Shown in pieces: positions 1-7,778 of a DNA stretch of 15,551 nucleotides (positions within the stretch are counted from its first letter, which is position 1; the number at the start of each line of letters is the position of its first letter). The translations under genes were made by a program, and so were the position numbers. A model generated the notes under the pieces. That model was not told where the DNA came from. It ran no database searches and was given only the letters and a program-made list of their open reading frames with translations. Origin of the DNA: an uncultured Clostridia bacterium (lineage in GTDB: Bacteria; Bacillota; Clostridia; Peptostreptococcales; Anaerovoracaceae); NCBI GenBank assembly GCA_938009115.1, contig CALLHZ010000086.1, positions 1-15,551 on the forward strand, in the 5' to 3' direction.

Positions 1-1181
1 CCATTGTTGTACAGGTTCATGCCTCCGTGAAGGTAGCCGATGTTCAGGGACATGGATACGTGGGCAAAGCCGGCAAAAAATCCGGGGAGCGCGCCGAAAT
101 ATCCGGCGATAGGCGCCAGGGTGGAGCCGAAAAGGATCGAGATCACTGCGACGGTTCCCCGGGGATCGTGTATATTGACCACGCAAGCCAGAAAGGCCCC
201 CAAATAGACCGGCATCGTGTTTTTGGGATGATTGCCGAAGGCCGAAAAGCCCATCACGGTAAATATCGCGCCGACAGTAGGCCCGTTGAGGTCTCCGCCG
301 ATCAAAATCACATACAGCCAGGCAATAAAGCCCATCACGGCAACGTTGATCAGCGTCAGCCCGTAACCGCAGCGCCTTACAAAGTCTGTACGCAGGCGCC
401 CCGTATGTTTCATCAGCTGCCCGTAGCCGTGAAAAGTCCACTTGTTTTGCTTGAGCCCGGACAGCAACAAGATAGCAAACAGGCACAACAGCAGAATGCT
501 GAGCGTGAAATCGTTGCCCTCGGACAGGACGCGCACGGTTTCTACCTTCAGGTCAAACATGCGCAGGATCCCGGCGGCGAACATGCCGATGAGTCCGGCT
601 GTAAAACCGATATTATATAGGTTGTAGCCGTGATGGAAATTCATGCAGGCCTTGGACAGGGGCACGATCACAAATCCCACGATCAGGCCCGCGCCGTAGC
701 CGGCCAGCACACCGATGCCCCGGGGCAAGCCCAGGCCGAAGCTCAGCTCGCTCACCAGAGGACCCAGAGAAGTAGCGAACAAACTGACCACGGCCACATC
801 CCGGAAAGGAATGAGCTGGACGCGGGCGTATAACAGAACGCCTAAAGTGATCGGGATGGAATTGTAAAGATTCTTTCCGAAAAGCGCAAAGCCACATACC
901 GTTATCAACCCTGCGATGGCGCCGCCGTCTATCTTAACGCCGCTTACATGAAGCAGCAAAAGTGACAGCAGTCCCACAAGACCGCTGTTGAAGAGCGCGG
1001 CGCCCAGTCCTGCGATCTCCATGTAATCGGTAAGCAGATTGCTGGGCGAAAAAAGGATCCGTTGGATCCCCGCCGCTATTTGAGCCGGAGTGCTGAAAAA
1101 GAAAGAAGCGAGGGTGAGAAAAGAAAAAAATATCGCTATGTGAGCGTAGCTTCCTTGTGTGCGTCGGGCACGAACGGGCAT
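1..1181 (-). CDS. DUF1576 family multi-spanning membrane protein (3' end outside window)
   Basis: Reading the minus strand from ATG at 1181 gives 393 codons without a stop up to the window edge, so the C terminus is missing. The protein is strongly hydrophobic throughout and should cross the membrane about ten times. Two motifs repeat across the two halves: HHGYNLYN near residues 183-190 and GGMNLYNN at the window edge. This internal duplication with an H/N-rich YNLYN-type motif is what I recognise as the DUF1576 family of Firmicutes membrane proteins, whose function is not known. The start is fixed by a strong Shine-Dalgarno (GGGAGGAGG, 1190-1198) seven bases or so upstream. The gene is divergent from the Crp-type regulator, with about 220 bp between the starts. 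Transport is plausible from topology but no substrate can be named. Confidence 0.82.
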   Translation of the reverse strand, partial: MPVRARRTQGSYAHIAIFFSFLTLASFFFSTPAQIAAGIQRILFSPSNLLTDYMEIAGLGAALFNSGLVGLLSLLLLHVSGVKIDGGAIAGLITVCGFALFGKNLYNSIPITLGVLLYARVQLIPFRDVAVVSLFATSLGPLVSELSFGLGLPRGIGVLAGYGAGLIVGFVIVPLSKACMNFHHGYNLYNIGFTAGLIGMFAAGILRMFDLKVETVRVLSEGNDFTLSILLLCLFAILLLSGLKQNKWTFHGYGQLMKHTGRLRTDFVRRCGYGLTLINVAVMGFIAWLYVILIGGDLNGPTVGAIFTVMGFSAFGNHPKNTMPVYLGAFLACVVNIHDPRGTVAVISILFGSTLAPIAGYFGALPGFFAGFAHVSMSLNIGYLHGGMNLYNN

Positions 1182-1236
1182 GGCTGTCCTCCTCCCTGGC
1201 GCAGATTTGCCAAAACGTTAACGAATTTGTATCGGT

Positions 1237-1266
1237 ATTATATCGCAAAACATTCATTTCAATCAA
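1237..1266 (-). promoter_or_regulatory. Predicted sigma-A promoter of the DUF1576 gene
   Basis: On the minus strand, TTGATT (1266-1261) is followed after 18 bp by a perfect TATAAT (1242-1237). The predicted transcription start is near 1230, about 50 bases upstream of the ATG at 1181. The surrounding 220-bp region is AT-rich compared with the flanking genes. Confidence 0.55.
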
Positions 1267-1335
1267 TTCTTTTTTGTTTTTGGCCGTTTTGTCAAATTAG
1301 TTTCGGAACATGATCTCATGCCCGTTTTCGCTTTG

Positions 1336-1364
1336 TTGACTTTGCGGGAGATTCAAACTATATT
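1336..1364 (+). promoter_or_regulatory. Predicted sigma-A promoter of the Crp/Fnr-type regulator gene
   Basis: TTGACT (1336-1341), a 17-bp spacer and TATATT (1359-1364) form a near-consensus sigma-A promoter. The start would be near 1371, about 30 bases before the regulator's ATG. An imperfect dyad (TTCAA-N6-TTGAA, 1353-1368) overlaps the -10 box and a CATGA-TC-TCATG dyad (1309-1320) lies just upstream of the -35. Either could be an operator, but neither is long enough to be convincing. Confidence 0.6.
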
Positions 1365-1401
1365 GAAATCGTTGGAAACTGAGCAAATTGGAGGAAGATC
1401 G

Positions 1402-2079
1402 ATGACCGATGCCGAAAAAAGCCTGCTGCTGAGCCAGCATTTTGAGCCTTGGAACCGTATGAGCGAGCAGGACAGGCAGGATCTTCTTGCCCACGCCATG
1501 CTGATGAATTATCCAAAGGGAACGAATCTCCACAGCGGCGAAAGCAATTGCGTGGGACTATTTTTGATCCTGAAAGGGAGCCTGCGAACCTATATGCTGT
1601 CGGAAAACGGAAAGGAAGTGACCCTTTACCGTTTGTCCGAAGGGGATATGTGTGTTTTATCAGCGTCCTGCGTGCTGTCGACGATCACCTTTGACGTCCA
1701 CGTGGATACGGAAGAAGACACCCAGCTGCTCCTGATCCGCGCCACATATTTCGAGGCGCTTTCCGAGCGGAACGAACAGGTGGAATGCTGGGCCTATAAG
1801 TTGGCCGCTGAACGCTTTTCCGACGTGATGTGGGCCATGCAGCAAGTCTTGTTCATGAGCATGGACAAGCGGCTGGCGATCTTTCTCTGGGACGAAATGA
1901 CCCGCACCGGTGAAGAAGTGCTGAAAATCACCCACGAGCAGGCCGCCCGCTATGTGGGCAGCGCCCGGGAGGTGGTGACTCGCATGCTGAAATATTTTGC
2001 CTCCGAAGGAATCGTTGAACTGTCCCGCGGAGGCATTAAAATACTCGATAAATCTAAACTTCGTTCGCTTACGCGATAA
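1402..2079 (+). CDS. Crp/Fnr-family transcriptional regulator
   Basis: The protein has 225 residues, the normal Crp/Fnr size: an N-terminal cyclic-nucleotide-binding-type beta barrel (about 15-125), a long dimerisation helix (about 125-155) and a C-terminal winged helix (about 155-220). The start at 1402 is preferred over an in-frame start 84 bases upstream because GGAGG sits at 1390-1394 and the upstream option would lie inside the promoter. The cAMP-binding arginine/serine signature of true Crp is absent, and there is no Fnr-type N-terminal cysteine cluster. Instead, C84 and C90 lie in the barrel (CVLSASC), so thiol or small-ligand sensing is possible. The recognition helix (SAREVVTR) places R189, E190 and R194 where Crp has R180, E181 and R185, which read TGTGA half-sites. 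The 3' end overlaps that of the convergent thioredoxin gene by 11 bp. Confidence 0.9.
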   Translation: MTDAEKSLLLSQHFEPWNRMSEQDRQDLLAHAMLMNYPKGTNLHSGESNCVGLFLILKGSLRTYMLSENGKEVTLYRLSEGDMCVLSASCVLSTITFDVHVDTEEDTQLLLIRATYFEALSERNEQVECWAYKLAAERFSDVMWAMQQVLFMSMDKRLAIFLWDEMTRTGEEVLKITHEQAARYVGSAREVVTRMLKYFASEGIVELSRGGIKILDKSKLRSLTR

Positions 2080-2389
2080 ACTCTGCTATCATCTGCCGGA
2101 TGTCGGCCTTCGGTCGGGCGCCTACGGCAGACTTCACGACCTTGCCGCCTTTGACTACGGTCAGCATAGGGATGCTCATCACCCGAAAGGCCCTGGCCAG
2201 TTCCGGCTGCTCATCCACGTTCACCTTGCCGATCTTCGCGCCCTTGACCTCTCCGGCCAACTCGTCGATCAGCGGCAAAACCATCTGGCAGGGGCCGCAG
2301 CGGGGGGACCAGAAGTCCAGCAGCACAGGGGCCTCCGAATTCATTACTTCTGTTTCAAAATTGTCTTTGGTTATGATCAATGCAGACAT
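2069..2389 (-). CDS. trxA: Thioredoxin
   Basis: A 106-residue single-domain thioredoxin with the canonical redox site W-S-P-R-C-G-P-C (cysteines about 31 and 34; the usual WCGPC is modified to RCGPC) and the cis-proline context SIPML. It has no signal peptide, so it acts in the cytoplasm as a dithiol reductant. The start is supported by AAAGGAG eight bases upstream. It lies 88 bp downstream of the large sulfur-redox flavoprotein on the same strand and may be read through from it. The gap also holds its own candidate promoter with a Crp-type palindrome. The position suggests that it reduces persulfide or disulfide substrates of the flavoprotein. The symbol is a family symbol and does not claim that this is the main thioredoxin of the cell. 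Confidence 0.92.
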   Translation of the reverse strand: MSALIITKDNFETEVMNSEAPVLLDFWSPRCGPCQMVLPLIDELAGEVKGAKIGKVNVDEQPELARAFRVMSIPMLTVVKGGKVVKSAVGARPKADIRQMIAEFIA

Positions 2390-2430
2390 TTTATTTCTCC
2401 TTTTCCGATTGTATGTACACTTATGATCCT

Positions 2431-2471
2431 ATTGTACTCATCGCCGGAAAAGAATCCGTGAGCAGGTCACA
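2431..2471 (-). promoter_or_regulatory. Candidate thioredoxin promoter with Crp-type operator
   Basis: On the minus strand the 15-bp dyad TGTGACCTGCTCACG (2471-2457) is followed after 20 bp by TACAAT (2436-2431). There is no good -35 hexamer. With a start near 2424 the dyad centre (2464) lies about 40 bp upstream, the class II activator position of Crp/Fnr proteins. The dyad closely matches the one upstream of the flavoprotein gene at 5014-5028. Confidence 0.55.
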
Positions 2472-2477
2472 CAACCG

Positions 2478-4940
2478 CTAGATAAACAGATTGACGTTGG
2501 ACTCTTCGGCATCGCCCAGGTAGGCGCCCACGCCGCCCAGCTCCACGCCGGGGATCAGTTCTTCTTCCTTGATCCCCATGACATCCATGCTCATGGTGCA
2601 GGCCACGATCTTGACCCCTGCTTCCATGGCCTTGCGGATGAGTTCTTCCAGAGAATCCACGTTCTTGTCCCGCATCACTTTACGCATCATTGCGGTCCCC
2701 ATGCCGCCCATATTCATTTTCGAGAGCTTCAGCTTCCCGGCGCCCCTGGGCATCATGCCCCCGAACATGGCTTCAATGAAGCTTTTGTCAACTTTTTGAG
2801 ACTGGGCTTTGCGCAAAACATTCAATCCCCAGAAAGTGAAGAACATCGTAACGGGCCGGCCCATAGCCGCAGCGCCGTTGGCAATGATGAAGCTGGCCAG
2901 GACTTTGTCAAGATCTCCGGAAAAGACGATGATGGTTTTTCCTTCTTTTCCAGAAGCCTGAGCAGCTTGTTTGATCACAGCCTCTCCCATCCCCTTTTGC
3001 ACGACAGCCACATAGCAGTCTCCCCGCTTTTCGTTGGACAAAAGCCGGTTGCCCGTCGTACGGGTCCAGGCGCCGATGTCGCGGGTAAAACCGGGATCCG
3101 ATGCCGTTACCTCCAGCACTTCACCTTCAGCCATTTTGTTGATGGCTTCATTCACCTTCATCAGCGGCCCCGGGCATTGCATGCCGCTGCAATCGATATT
3201 TACCGAGGCGACAGCTGCAGTTCTTGTTGATGCTGCCTCCTGACGTTCATTCTGAATGGGCATACTATCCTCCTGAAAATCTTTGTAATGTGTGGATCGA
3301 TAGAATCTGGAGCCTGCCGGATACACTTTAATGTTTTTAAATCCGTTCTGCATCAGAACTCTGGCACCGTTGTAAGAGCGAACGCCGATGTTGCAGAACA
3401 TCACGATATCGGCATTCTTGTCCAGCTCTTCCATGCGCTGCCGCAGCTGTCCGAGCGGAATATGAGCCGAATCGGGCATGGCGAAAGCCAAGCGCTCCGC
3501 TTCCTCGCCTACATCCAAACGGATCGACTCGGGGTGCTTTTCCAGGTAATCCCACTCTGCAAATACGACTCGTCCCTTCTGGACATTCTCAGCCACAAAG
3601 CCTGCCATGTTCACCGGATCCTTGGCAGAGGAATAGGGCGGTGCATAAGCCAGTTCCAGATATTTCAGATCCTCGGTGGTCGCATTGAGGCGAATGGCTG
3701 TGGCTAACGTATCGATCCGCTTATCCACACCATGGATACCCACGATTTGAGCGCCATAGATTTTCTTTCCGTCCATGGAAAAAATCATTTTCAGCCGCAT
3801 GGGTGTGGCGCCGGGATAATAGGACGCATGGGAATTCTGATTGATGATCAACGTTTCGTAATCCTTGCCCTTCACGAGCCCTTGCCGGATTAGCGTTTTT
3901 TCGTTGGCGCCGGTGCTGGCCGCCGTCAAATCGAAGACCTTTGCAACAGAAGTGCCTTGGCTTCCTTTGTATTCTTCTGCACTGCCGGCTATGTTGTTGG
4001 CTGCGATACGTCCCTGTTTGTTGGCAGGACCCGCCAGGGGTATCATCGTGGGTTGTTTGCTGATGAAATCTTCCACTTGCGTCACGTCGCCCACAGCATA
4101 AATATTGGGATCCGAGGTTTTCAGCGTCGCATCGGTGACTACGCCGCCCCGGGCATTCAGCTCCAGCCCGGCCTCTTTGGCCAGCTGGCTGTTGGGACGC
4201 ACACCAATGGAGAGGATCACCAGTTCGGATTCCACCTGGGCGCCGCTGGTCAGATGGATCAGGACAGACTTTTCCTTGTTTTCGAAGGTGGAAACGCCGT
4301 CGCTCAAGTGCAGCTTAACGCCGTTTTGCCCCAGGTTTTCGTGGAGCAGCTGGGCCATTTCAAAGTCCAGAGGCGCCATGACCTGATCCAGCATTTCCAC
4401 GATCGTAACGTGGATACCGCGGCTGTGAAGGTTTTCGGCCATTTCAAGTCCGATAAAGCCTCCGCCCACCACCGTGGCTGTCTTGACGTTCCATTTTTCG
4501 ATGGACTCCTTGATCCGGTCTGTGTCCGCCACATTCCAAAGCGTCAGGATCCGGTCGGCGTCGATCCCGGGGATCGGCGGACGCAACGGGGACGAGCCTG
4601 TAGACAGAACCAGGACATCATAGGATTCCGTGTAAGTCTCGTCTTTTTCAAGGTTGCGGACTTCAACGGTTTTTGCGTCCCGATCGATCCGGGTCACTTC
4701 CTGAAGTACCCGCACATCGATGTTGAATTTATCTTTCATGGATTTGGGCGTTTGGACGAACAGCGCGTCCCTGGATTTGATCACGTCGCCCACATAATAG
4801 GGCAGTCCACAGTTTGCATAGGAAATACTGGGACCTCTTTCGATCAGGATGATTTCTGCATCTTCGTTGAGCCTGCGGAGTCTTGCGGCCGCAGTGGCTC
4901 CCCCTGCGACGCCGCCGACGATGACCACTTTCTGTTTCAT
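2478..4940 (-). CDS. Four-module sulfur-redox fusion: CoA-disulfide/NAD(P)H flavoprotein reductase, rhodanese, TusA, DsrE
   Basis: An 820-residue soluble protein. Residues 1-450 form a pyridine-nucleotide-disulfide oxidoreductase of the CoA-disulfide reductase/NADH persulfide reductase type: FAD motif VGGVAGG at 8-14, single active cysteine C44 in SYANCGLPYY, NAD(P)H motif VGGGFIG, second FAD motif AVGD, and the dimerisation domain. A rhodanese domain follows (about 460-555, C516 in CNIGVRS). Then a TusA domain (about 583-650, C589 in CPGP) and a DsrE/F-like domain (about 660-820, C781 in VACTMSM). All four catalytic cysteines are present. Known relatives reduce CoA-persulfides or polysulfide with NAD(P)H, and the extra modules can pass sulfane sulfur along. 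The ATG at 4940 has GAGG six bases upstream; an in-frame TTG at 4952 lies too close to be the start. Thioredoxin follows. Confidence 0.93.
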   Translation of the reverse strand: MKQKVVIVGGVAGGATAAARLRRLNEDAEIILIERGPSISYANCGLPYYVGDVIKSRDALFVQTPKSMKDKFNIDVRVLQEVTRIDRDAKTVEVRNLEKDETYTESYDVLVLSTGSSPLRPPIPGIDADRILTLWNVADTDRIKESIEKWNVKTATVVGGGFIGLEMAENLHSRGIHVTIVEMLDQVMAPLDFEMAQLLHENLGQNGVKLHLSDGVSTFENKEKSVLIHLTSGAQVESELVILSIGVRPNSQLAKEAGLELNARGGVVTDATLKTSDPNIYAVGDVTQVEDFISKQPTMIPLAGPANKQGRIAANNIAGSAEEYKGSQGTSVAKVFDLTAASTGANEKTLIRQGLVKGKDYETLIINQNSHASYYPGATPMRLKMIFSMDGKKIYGAQIVGIHGVDKRIDTLATAIRLNATTEDLKYLELAYAPPYSSAKDPVNMAGFVAENVQKGRVVFAEWDYLEKHPESIRLDVGEEAERLAFAMPDSAHIPLGQLRQRMEELDKNADIVMFCNIGVRSYNGARVLMQNGFKNIKVYPAGSRFYRSTHYKDFQEDSMPIQNERQEAASTRTAAVASVNIDCSGMQCPGPLMKVNEAINKMAEGEVLEVTASDPGFTRDIGAWTRTTGNRLLSNEKRGDCYVAVVQKGMGEAVIKQAAQASGKEGKTIIVFSGDLDKVLASFIIANGAAAMGRPVTMFFTFWGLNVLRKAQSQKVDKSFIEAMFGGMMPRGAGKLKLSKMNMGGMGTAMMRKVMRDKNVDSLEELIRKAMEAGVKIVACTMSMDVMGIKEEELIPGVELGGVGAYLGDAEESNVNLFI

Positions 4941-4986
4941 ATTCCACCTCAAATTTCTGATTCTGCTGACGATCGTTTCTTGTTAA

Positions 4987-5028
4987 AGAATAAACAAAAG
5001 AGACGGGAGACACTGTGACCATGTCACA
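4987..5028 (-). promoter_or_regulatory. Candidate promoter and Crp-type operator of the sulfur-redox flavoprotein gene
   Basis: The 15-bp perfect dyad TGTGAC-CAT-GTCACA (5014-5028, plus-strand reading) lies upstream of the flavoprotein gene. On the minus strand it is followed by weak -10 candidates TTTATT (4994-4989) or TATTCT (4992-4987) with no -35 consensus, as expected for an activator-dependent promoter. Its centre is about 39-41 bp before the predicted start near 4980, and the ATG follows 40 bases later. The same site is about 90 bp upstream of the predicted start of the divergent kinase gene. Confidence 0.55.
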
Positions 5029-5075
5029 ATAGCGAAAGAAATGTTTTAAAGCTTGCCCTTGCCGGTACAAAAAAT

Positions 5076-5105
5076 TTGCCTGATGATTTATAAATAACAT
5101 ATAAT
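5076..5105 (+). promoter_or_regulatory. Predicted sigma-A promoter of the histidine kinase operon
   Basis: TTGCCT (5076-5081), an 18-bp spacer and a perfect TATAAT (5100-5105). The predicted start is near 5112, giving a leader of about 65 bases before the kinase ATG. Confidence 0.6.
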
Positions 5106-5140
5106 AGAAAAAAATCAATCATTATCGGAGGACGGCGGGT

Positions 5141-5159
5141 CTGCATCTGCCGGATGCAG
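5141..5159 (+). other. Hairpin in the histidine kinase mRNA leader
   Basis: CTGCATC and GATGCAG form a perfect 7-bp stem around the loop TGCCG. It lies between an orphan GGAGG (5127-5131, no start codon at a usable distance) and the kinase's own GGGGAG (5168-5173). There is no U-tract, so it is not a terminator. It may affect translation or stability, but no known riboswitch class is recognisable. Confidence 0.4.
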
Positions 5160-5178
5160 CTCCAGCCGGGGAGAGCGT

Positions 5179-6831
5179 ATGGTTTTTCATTGGTATCCTT
5201 ACCACATACTCACGGTTATTCTGGTGTTATTCTCATTGCTCATGATTTGTTATGTCTATAGACAGCGCCATAAGACCGGAGGAGTGCTTTCCATGTCTCT
5301 TCTGGCACTTGTAACACTGTGGCTGGTCGCCCAGGGCCTGGAGTTTTCTGTTGAAGCGCTGGAGCATAAACTTGTTTTTGCCAATATTCAATACCTGCCC
5401 ATCACATTGATCCCGGTCCTTTACTTTTTTCTTGCGCTGGATTTTTCCAGAAAGGATATTTTCCCCAGAAAAAAATCCTTGCTGCCCCTCTTTCTCATTG
5501 TGCCTGCTGTTTTAAACATACTGCTGTGGTCAGACCCCTGGCATGGATTGATCCGCCAGGACCTGCGATTGATCACGACCGGGATATTTCCCACGGTAGG
5601 CAAGACCTTCGGACCTGTTATGATCCCCTTTGCTCTCTATAATTTCTCATTAACCGCTTTTACGCTGATTATCCTGGCACGCGCCTGGGCTGACCGCTCT
5701 TTTCAGCATCGAATGCAGGCTAAATACTTGTTTGTCGGTCTGCTGGTGCCCGCATGCGCCACACTGATGCACTTTTTGGGCATCAATTACCAAAATATCG
5801 ACACAACACCTTACAGTTTCGCCATTACAGAAACGCTCCTTACCTTCGGAATCTTCCGGTATGGACTCTTCGACTTGATGCCTGTAGCGCTCACCCATGT
5901 TTTCAACGAAATGAAGCCGGGGATGATCGTTTGTGATATTGATTACCGGTTGATCGACATCAACCCTTCGGCTCGGGAGATGCTGGATCTGAAAGAGAAG
6001 AACATCGTGGGGATGCCTGTGGCTGACGCATTTCCCAACGTGCCTGAGCTGATGAAGGCGATCGAAAATGGAGGCAGCAGCACGGAGGAGATCTCCTTTG
6101 GGCGGGGGGCAGAAAAATACTACTACGACGTCACTGTCACCGGGCTGGACAATAAAAAAGGGATCCCCCTTGGGTGGATGGCTCAGATCTATGACGTCAC
6201 TGAACGTAAAAAGGAATCCATATCCAGTGAATCTGCCTTTTTACGAGCGCAGATCAAGCCCCATTTTTTGTTCAACACGCTCAATGTCATCGCTGTGTTG
6301 TGCCGGGTAGATCCGGAAAAAGCCCGGGAGCTGATCCTGGATCTTTCCAGCTACATGCGCCACAGCTTCGATCTCCGGAACCTGGAAAAATACGTCACCT
6401 TCGAAGAAGAACTGGACTTCATCAAGGCTTATGTGAGAATTGAAGAATCTCGCTTTAAAGACCGCCTGGACATGGTGTACGATATCGACGAAACCCAAGG
6501 CCTGCGGCTGCCCCCCCTGCTTCTTCAGCCTCTGGTGGAAAACGCCATCCGCCACGGGATCCGGAAAAGCAGGACCGGCAGGACAGTGATCCTTCGCGTA
6601 AAAAACCTTCGGGAGCATTACCTGATCGAAGTGGAGGACGACGGTGCCGGGATGACGCCGGAGCAGACTGAAGCGGTCCTGCAGATGCAAAACACAGGAG
6701 GCGTTGGTCTTTACAACATCCAAAAGCGTCTGGAAATGCTGTATGGCACCCGGCTTTCCATCGAAAGCTATCCTTCCGCGGGAACAAAAGTCACGATGCT
6801 GCTGCCAAAGAGAAAGGATTTTCCGGGATGA
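5179..6831 (+). CDS. Sensor histidine kinase: N-terminal 7TM domain, PAS, LytS-type kinase
   Basis: The protein has 550 residues. About 1-225 are hydrophobic with seven predicted membrane segments, matching the histidine-kinase N-terminal 7TM domain. A PAS domain follows (about 240-345, starting GMIVCDIDYR), then a LytS/YehU-type dimerisation domain with phospho-acceptor H362 in QIKPHFLFNTLN. The ATPase domain has the N-box asparagine N455 in LVENAIRHG, the G1 box D488-G-A-G and a G2-type GGVGLYN. All catalytic residues are present. GGGGAG five bases before the ATG fixes the start. The stop overlaps the response regulator start by ATGA, so the two are translationally coupled partners. A ligand in or near the membrane, or a cytoplasmic PAS ligand, would be the signal; neither can be named. 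Confidence 0.92.
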   Translation: MVFHWYPYHILTVILVLFSLLMICYVYRQRHKTGGVLSMSLLALVTLWLVAQGLEFSVEALEHKLVFANIQYLPITLIPVLYFFLALDFSRKDIFPRKKSLLPLFLIVPAVLNILLWSDPWHGLIRQDLRLITTGIFPTVGKTFGPVMIPFALYNFSLTAFTLIILARAWADRSFQHRMQAKYLFVGLLVPACATLMHFLGINYQNIDTTPYSFAITETLLTFGIFRYGLFDLMPVALTHVFNEMKPGMIVCDIDYRLIDINPSAREMLDLKEKNIVGMPVADAFPNVPELMKAIENGGSSTEEISFGRGAEKYYYDVTVTGLDNKKGIPLGWMAQIYDVTERKKESISSESAFLRAQIKPHFLFNTLNVIAVLCRVDPEKARELILDLSSYMRHSFDLRNLEKYVTFEEELDFIKAYVRIEESRFKDRLDMVYDIDETQGLRLPPLLLQPLVENAIRHGIRKSRTGRTVILRVKNLREHYLIEVEDDGAGMTPEQTEAVLQMQNTGGVGLYNIQKRLEMLYGTRLSIESYPSAGTKVTMLLPKRKDFPG

Positions 6832-7778
6832 ATGTTGTTCTTGTCGATGATGAATATTATGCCTTGCAAGGCTTAAAGATGGAGCTTGAAGAGATCGGTG
6901 GCGTTCAGATCACCGGCTTGTATGAGGACCCTTCCAGCATGCTGGCTGAAATCGCCGAGCTCCGGCCGGATCTGATTTTTCTGGATGTGGAGATGCCTCA
7001 AATGGATGGGTTTGAAGTCTTTGCGCGGCTGATGGATCTGGGATGCACTTCGAGCGTGGTCTTTGTGACTGCCTATACCCAGTATGCCGTCCGGGCCTTT
7101 GAGATCAATGCTGTGGATTATATCGTAAAACCTGTCACCAGAGCCCGGCTCGAAAAAACCCTGGAGCGAAGCAGGCCCGCTGCCGCCTCGAGCAGCGATA
7201 CACCGCTCCGGTTCAACTGCTTTCGCCACTTTTCCATCGTAGCCGGCGGCAAGGATATCAACGCGGGATGGCGGACGAGAAAAGCCGCCGAGCTCATTGC
7301 ATTTCTGATCAGCGAGGGGGGCAGCTATACCGCCAAGGAAAAGATCGCCGAGGCTCTTTGGCCGGAGCAGGAAAGCCGGATCGCCATGGCCAACCTGTAC
7401 ATGGCCTATCACTACATCAACAAGCAGGCAGGCCAGTCGGGTTTTCGCATTCCCATCGAATCGGAGCGTGGAAAAATGCGGATCGACATGACCGGCATCT
7501 CCTGCGACCTCTTGGAATTTGATGAGCTTCTGACGGCGGCCCGCACGGCTCCCGCGGAAAAAATGCGGGAGCTGATGGAAGAAGCGGCAACCCTGTATAC
7601 CGGACTGCCTTTTGAGGATGCTTATTTTGACTGGGCAGGCGAAATCCAGGGACGCTATGAATACCGTTATCTGGAGCTTCTGGAACAACTGGTCTGCCAC
7701 TTTAAAAGCTGTGGAGACATGCAGAAGGCCCAAGCATACGAAACAAAGCTGTTGATTCCAGAACTTCAAACCCTGTAA
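6828..7778 (+). CDS. Response regulator of the SAPR type (REC, winged helix, BTAD)
   Basis: The protein has 316 residues. The REC domain (1-115) is complete: acidic pair D7/D8, phospho-acceptor D53 in FLDVEMPQMDG, T81 and K101 in VKP. An OmpR/SARP-like winged helix follows (about 125-215, with KAAELIAFL and KIAEALWP as in AfsR-type activators), then a helical bacterial transcriptional activation (BTAD) domain (about 220-312). This architecture is the two-component SAPR family. It is unusual that a LytS-type kinase partners it rather than a LytTR regulator. The ATGA overlap with the kinase and AAAGGA nine bases upstream support the start. Its stop codon lies inside a TGTAAAG direct repeat that looks like a binding site for an OmpR-fold protein, so the regulator may act on the next gene. 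Confidence 0.9.
   Translation: MNVVLVDDEYYALQGLKMELEEIGGVQITGLYEDPSSMLAEIAELRPDLIFLDVEMPQMDGFEVFARLMDLGCTSSVVFVTAYTQYAVRAFEINAVDYIVKPVTRARLEKTLERSRPAAASSSDTPLRFNCFRHFSIVAGGKDINAGWRTRKAAELIAFLISEGGSYTAKEKIAEALWPEQESRIAMANLYMAYHYINKQAGQSGFRIPIESERGKMRIDMTGISCDLLEFDELLTAARTAPAEKMRELMEEAATLYTGLPFEDAYFDWAGEIQGRYEYRYLELLEQLVCHFKSCGDMQKAQAYETKLLIPELQTL

Noticed and set aside
27..620. Plus-strand open frame of 197 codons at the window start
   Set aside because: It is antisense to the DUF1576 membrane protein, which is open over the whole stretch and has family motifs and a strong ribosome site.
1040..1080. Frequent GGATC/GGATCC strings across the window
   Set aside because: They mostly fall in coding frames as common Gly/Asp/Arg-Ile codon pairs; without a count against expectation there is no basis for a motif claim.
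1353..1368. TTCAA-N6-TTGAA dyad as Crp/Fnr autoregulatory site
   Set aside because: The arms are in the opposite order to Fnr/Crp half-sites and only 5 bp long, and they do not match the TGTGAC motif; chance in AT-rich promoter DNA is likely.
3957..5018. Long open frame on the plus strand (353 codons)
   Set aside because: It is antisense to the N-terminal half of the fusion flavoprotein, whose motifs are unmistakable; the antisense product shows no domain and has no ribosome site.
6873..7769. Long open frame on the minus strand (298 codons)
   Set aside because: It is the shadow of the SAPR response regulator, which has all REC catalytic residues; the shadow product is not recognisable.
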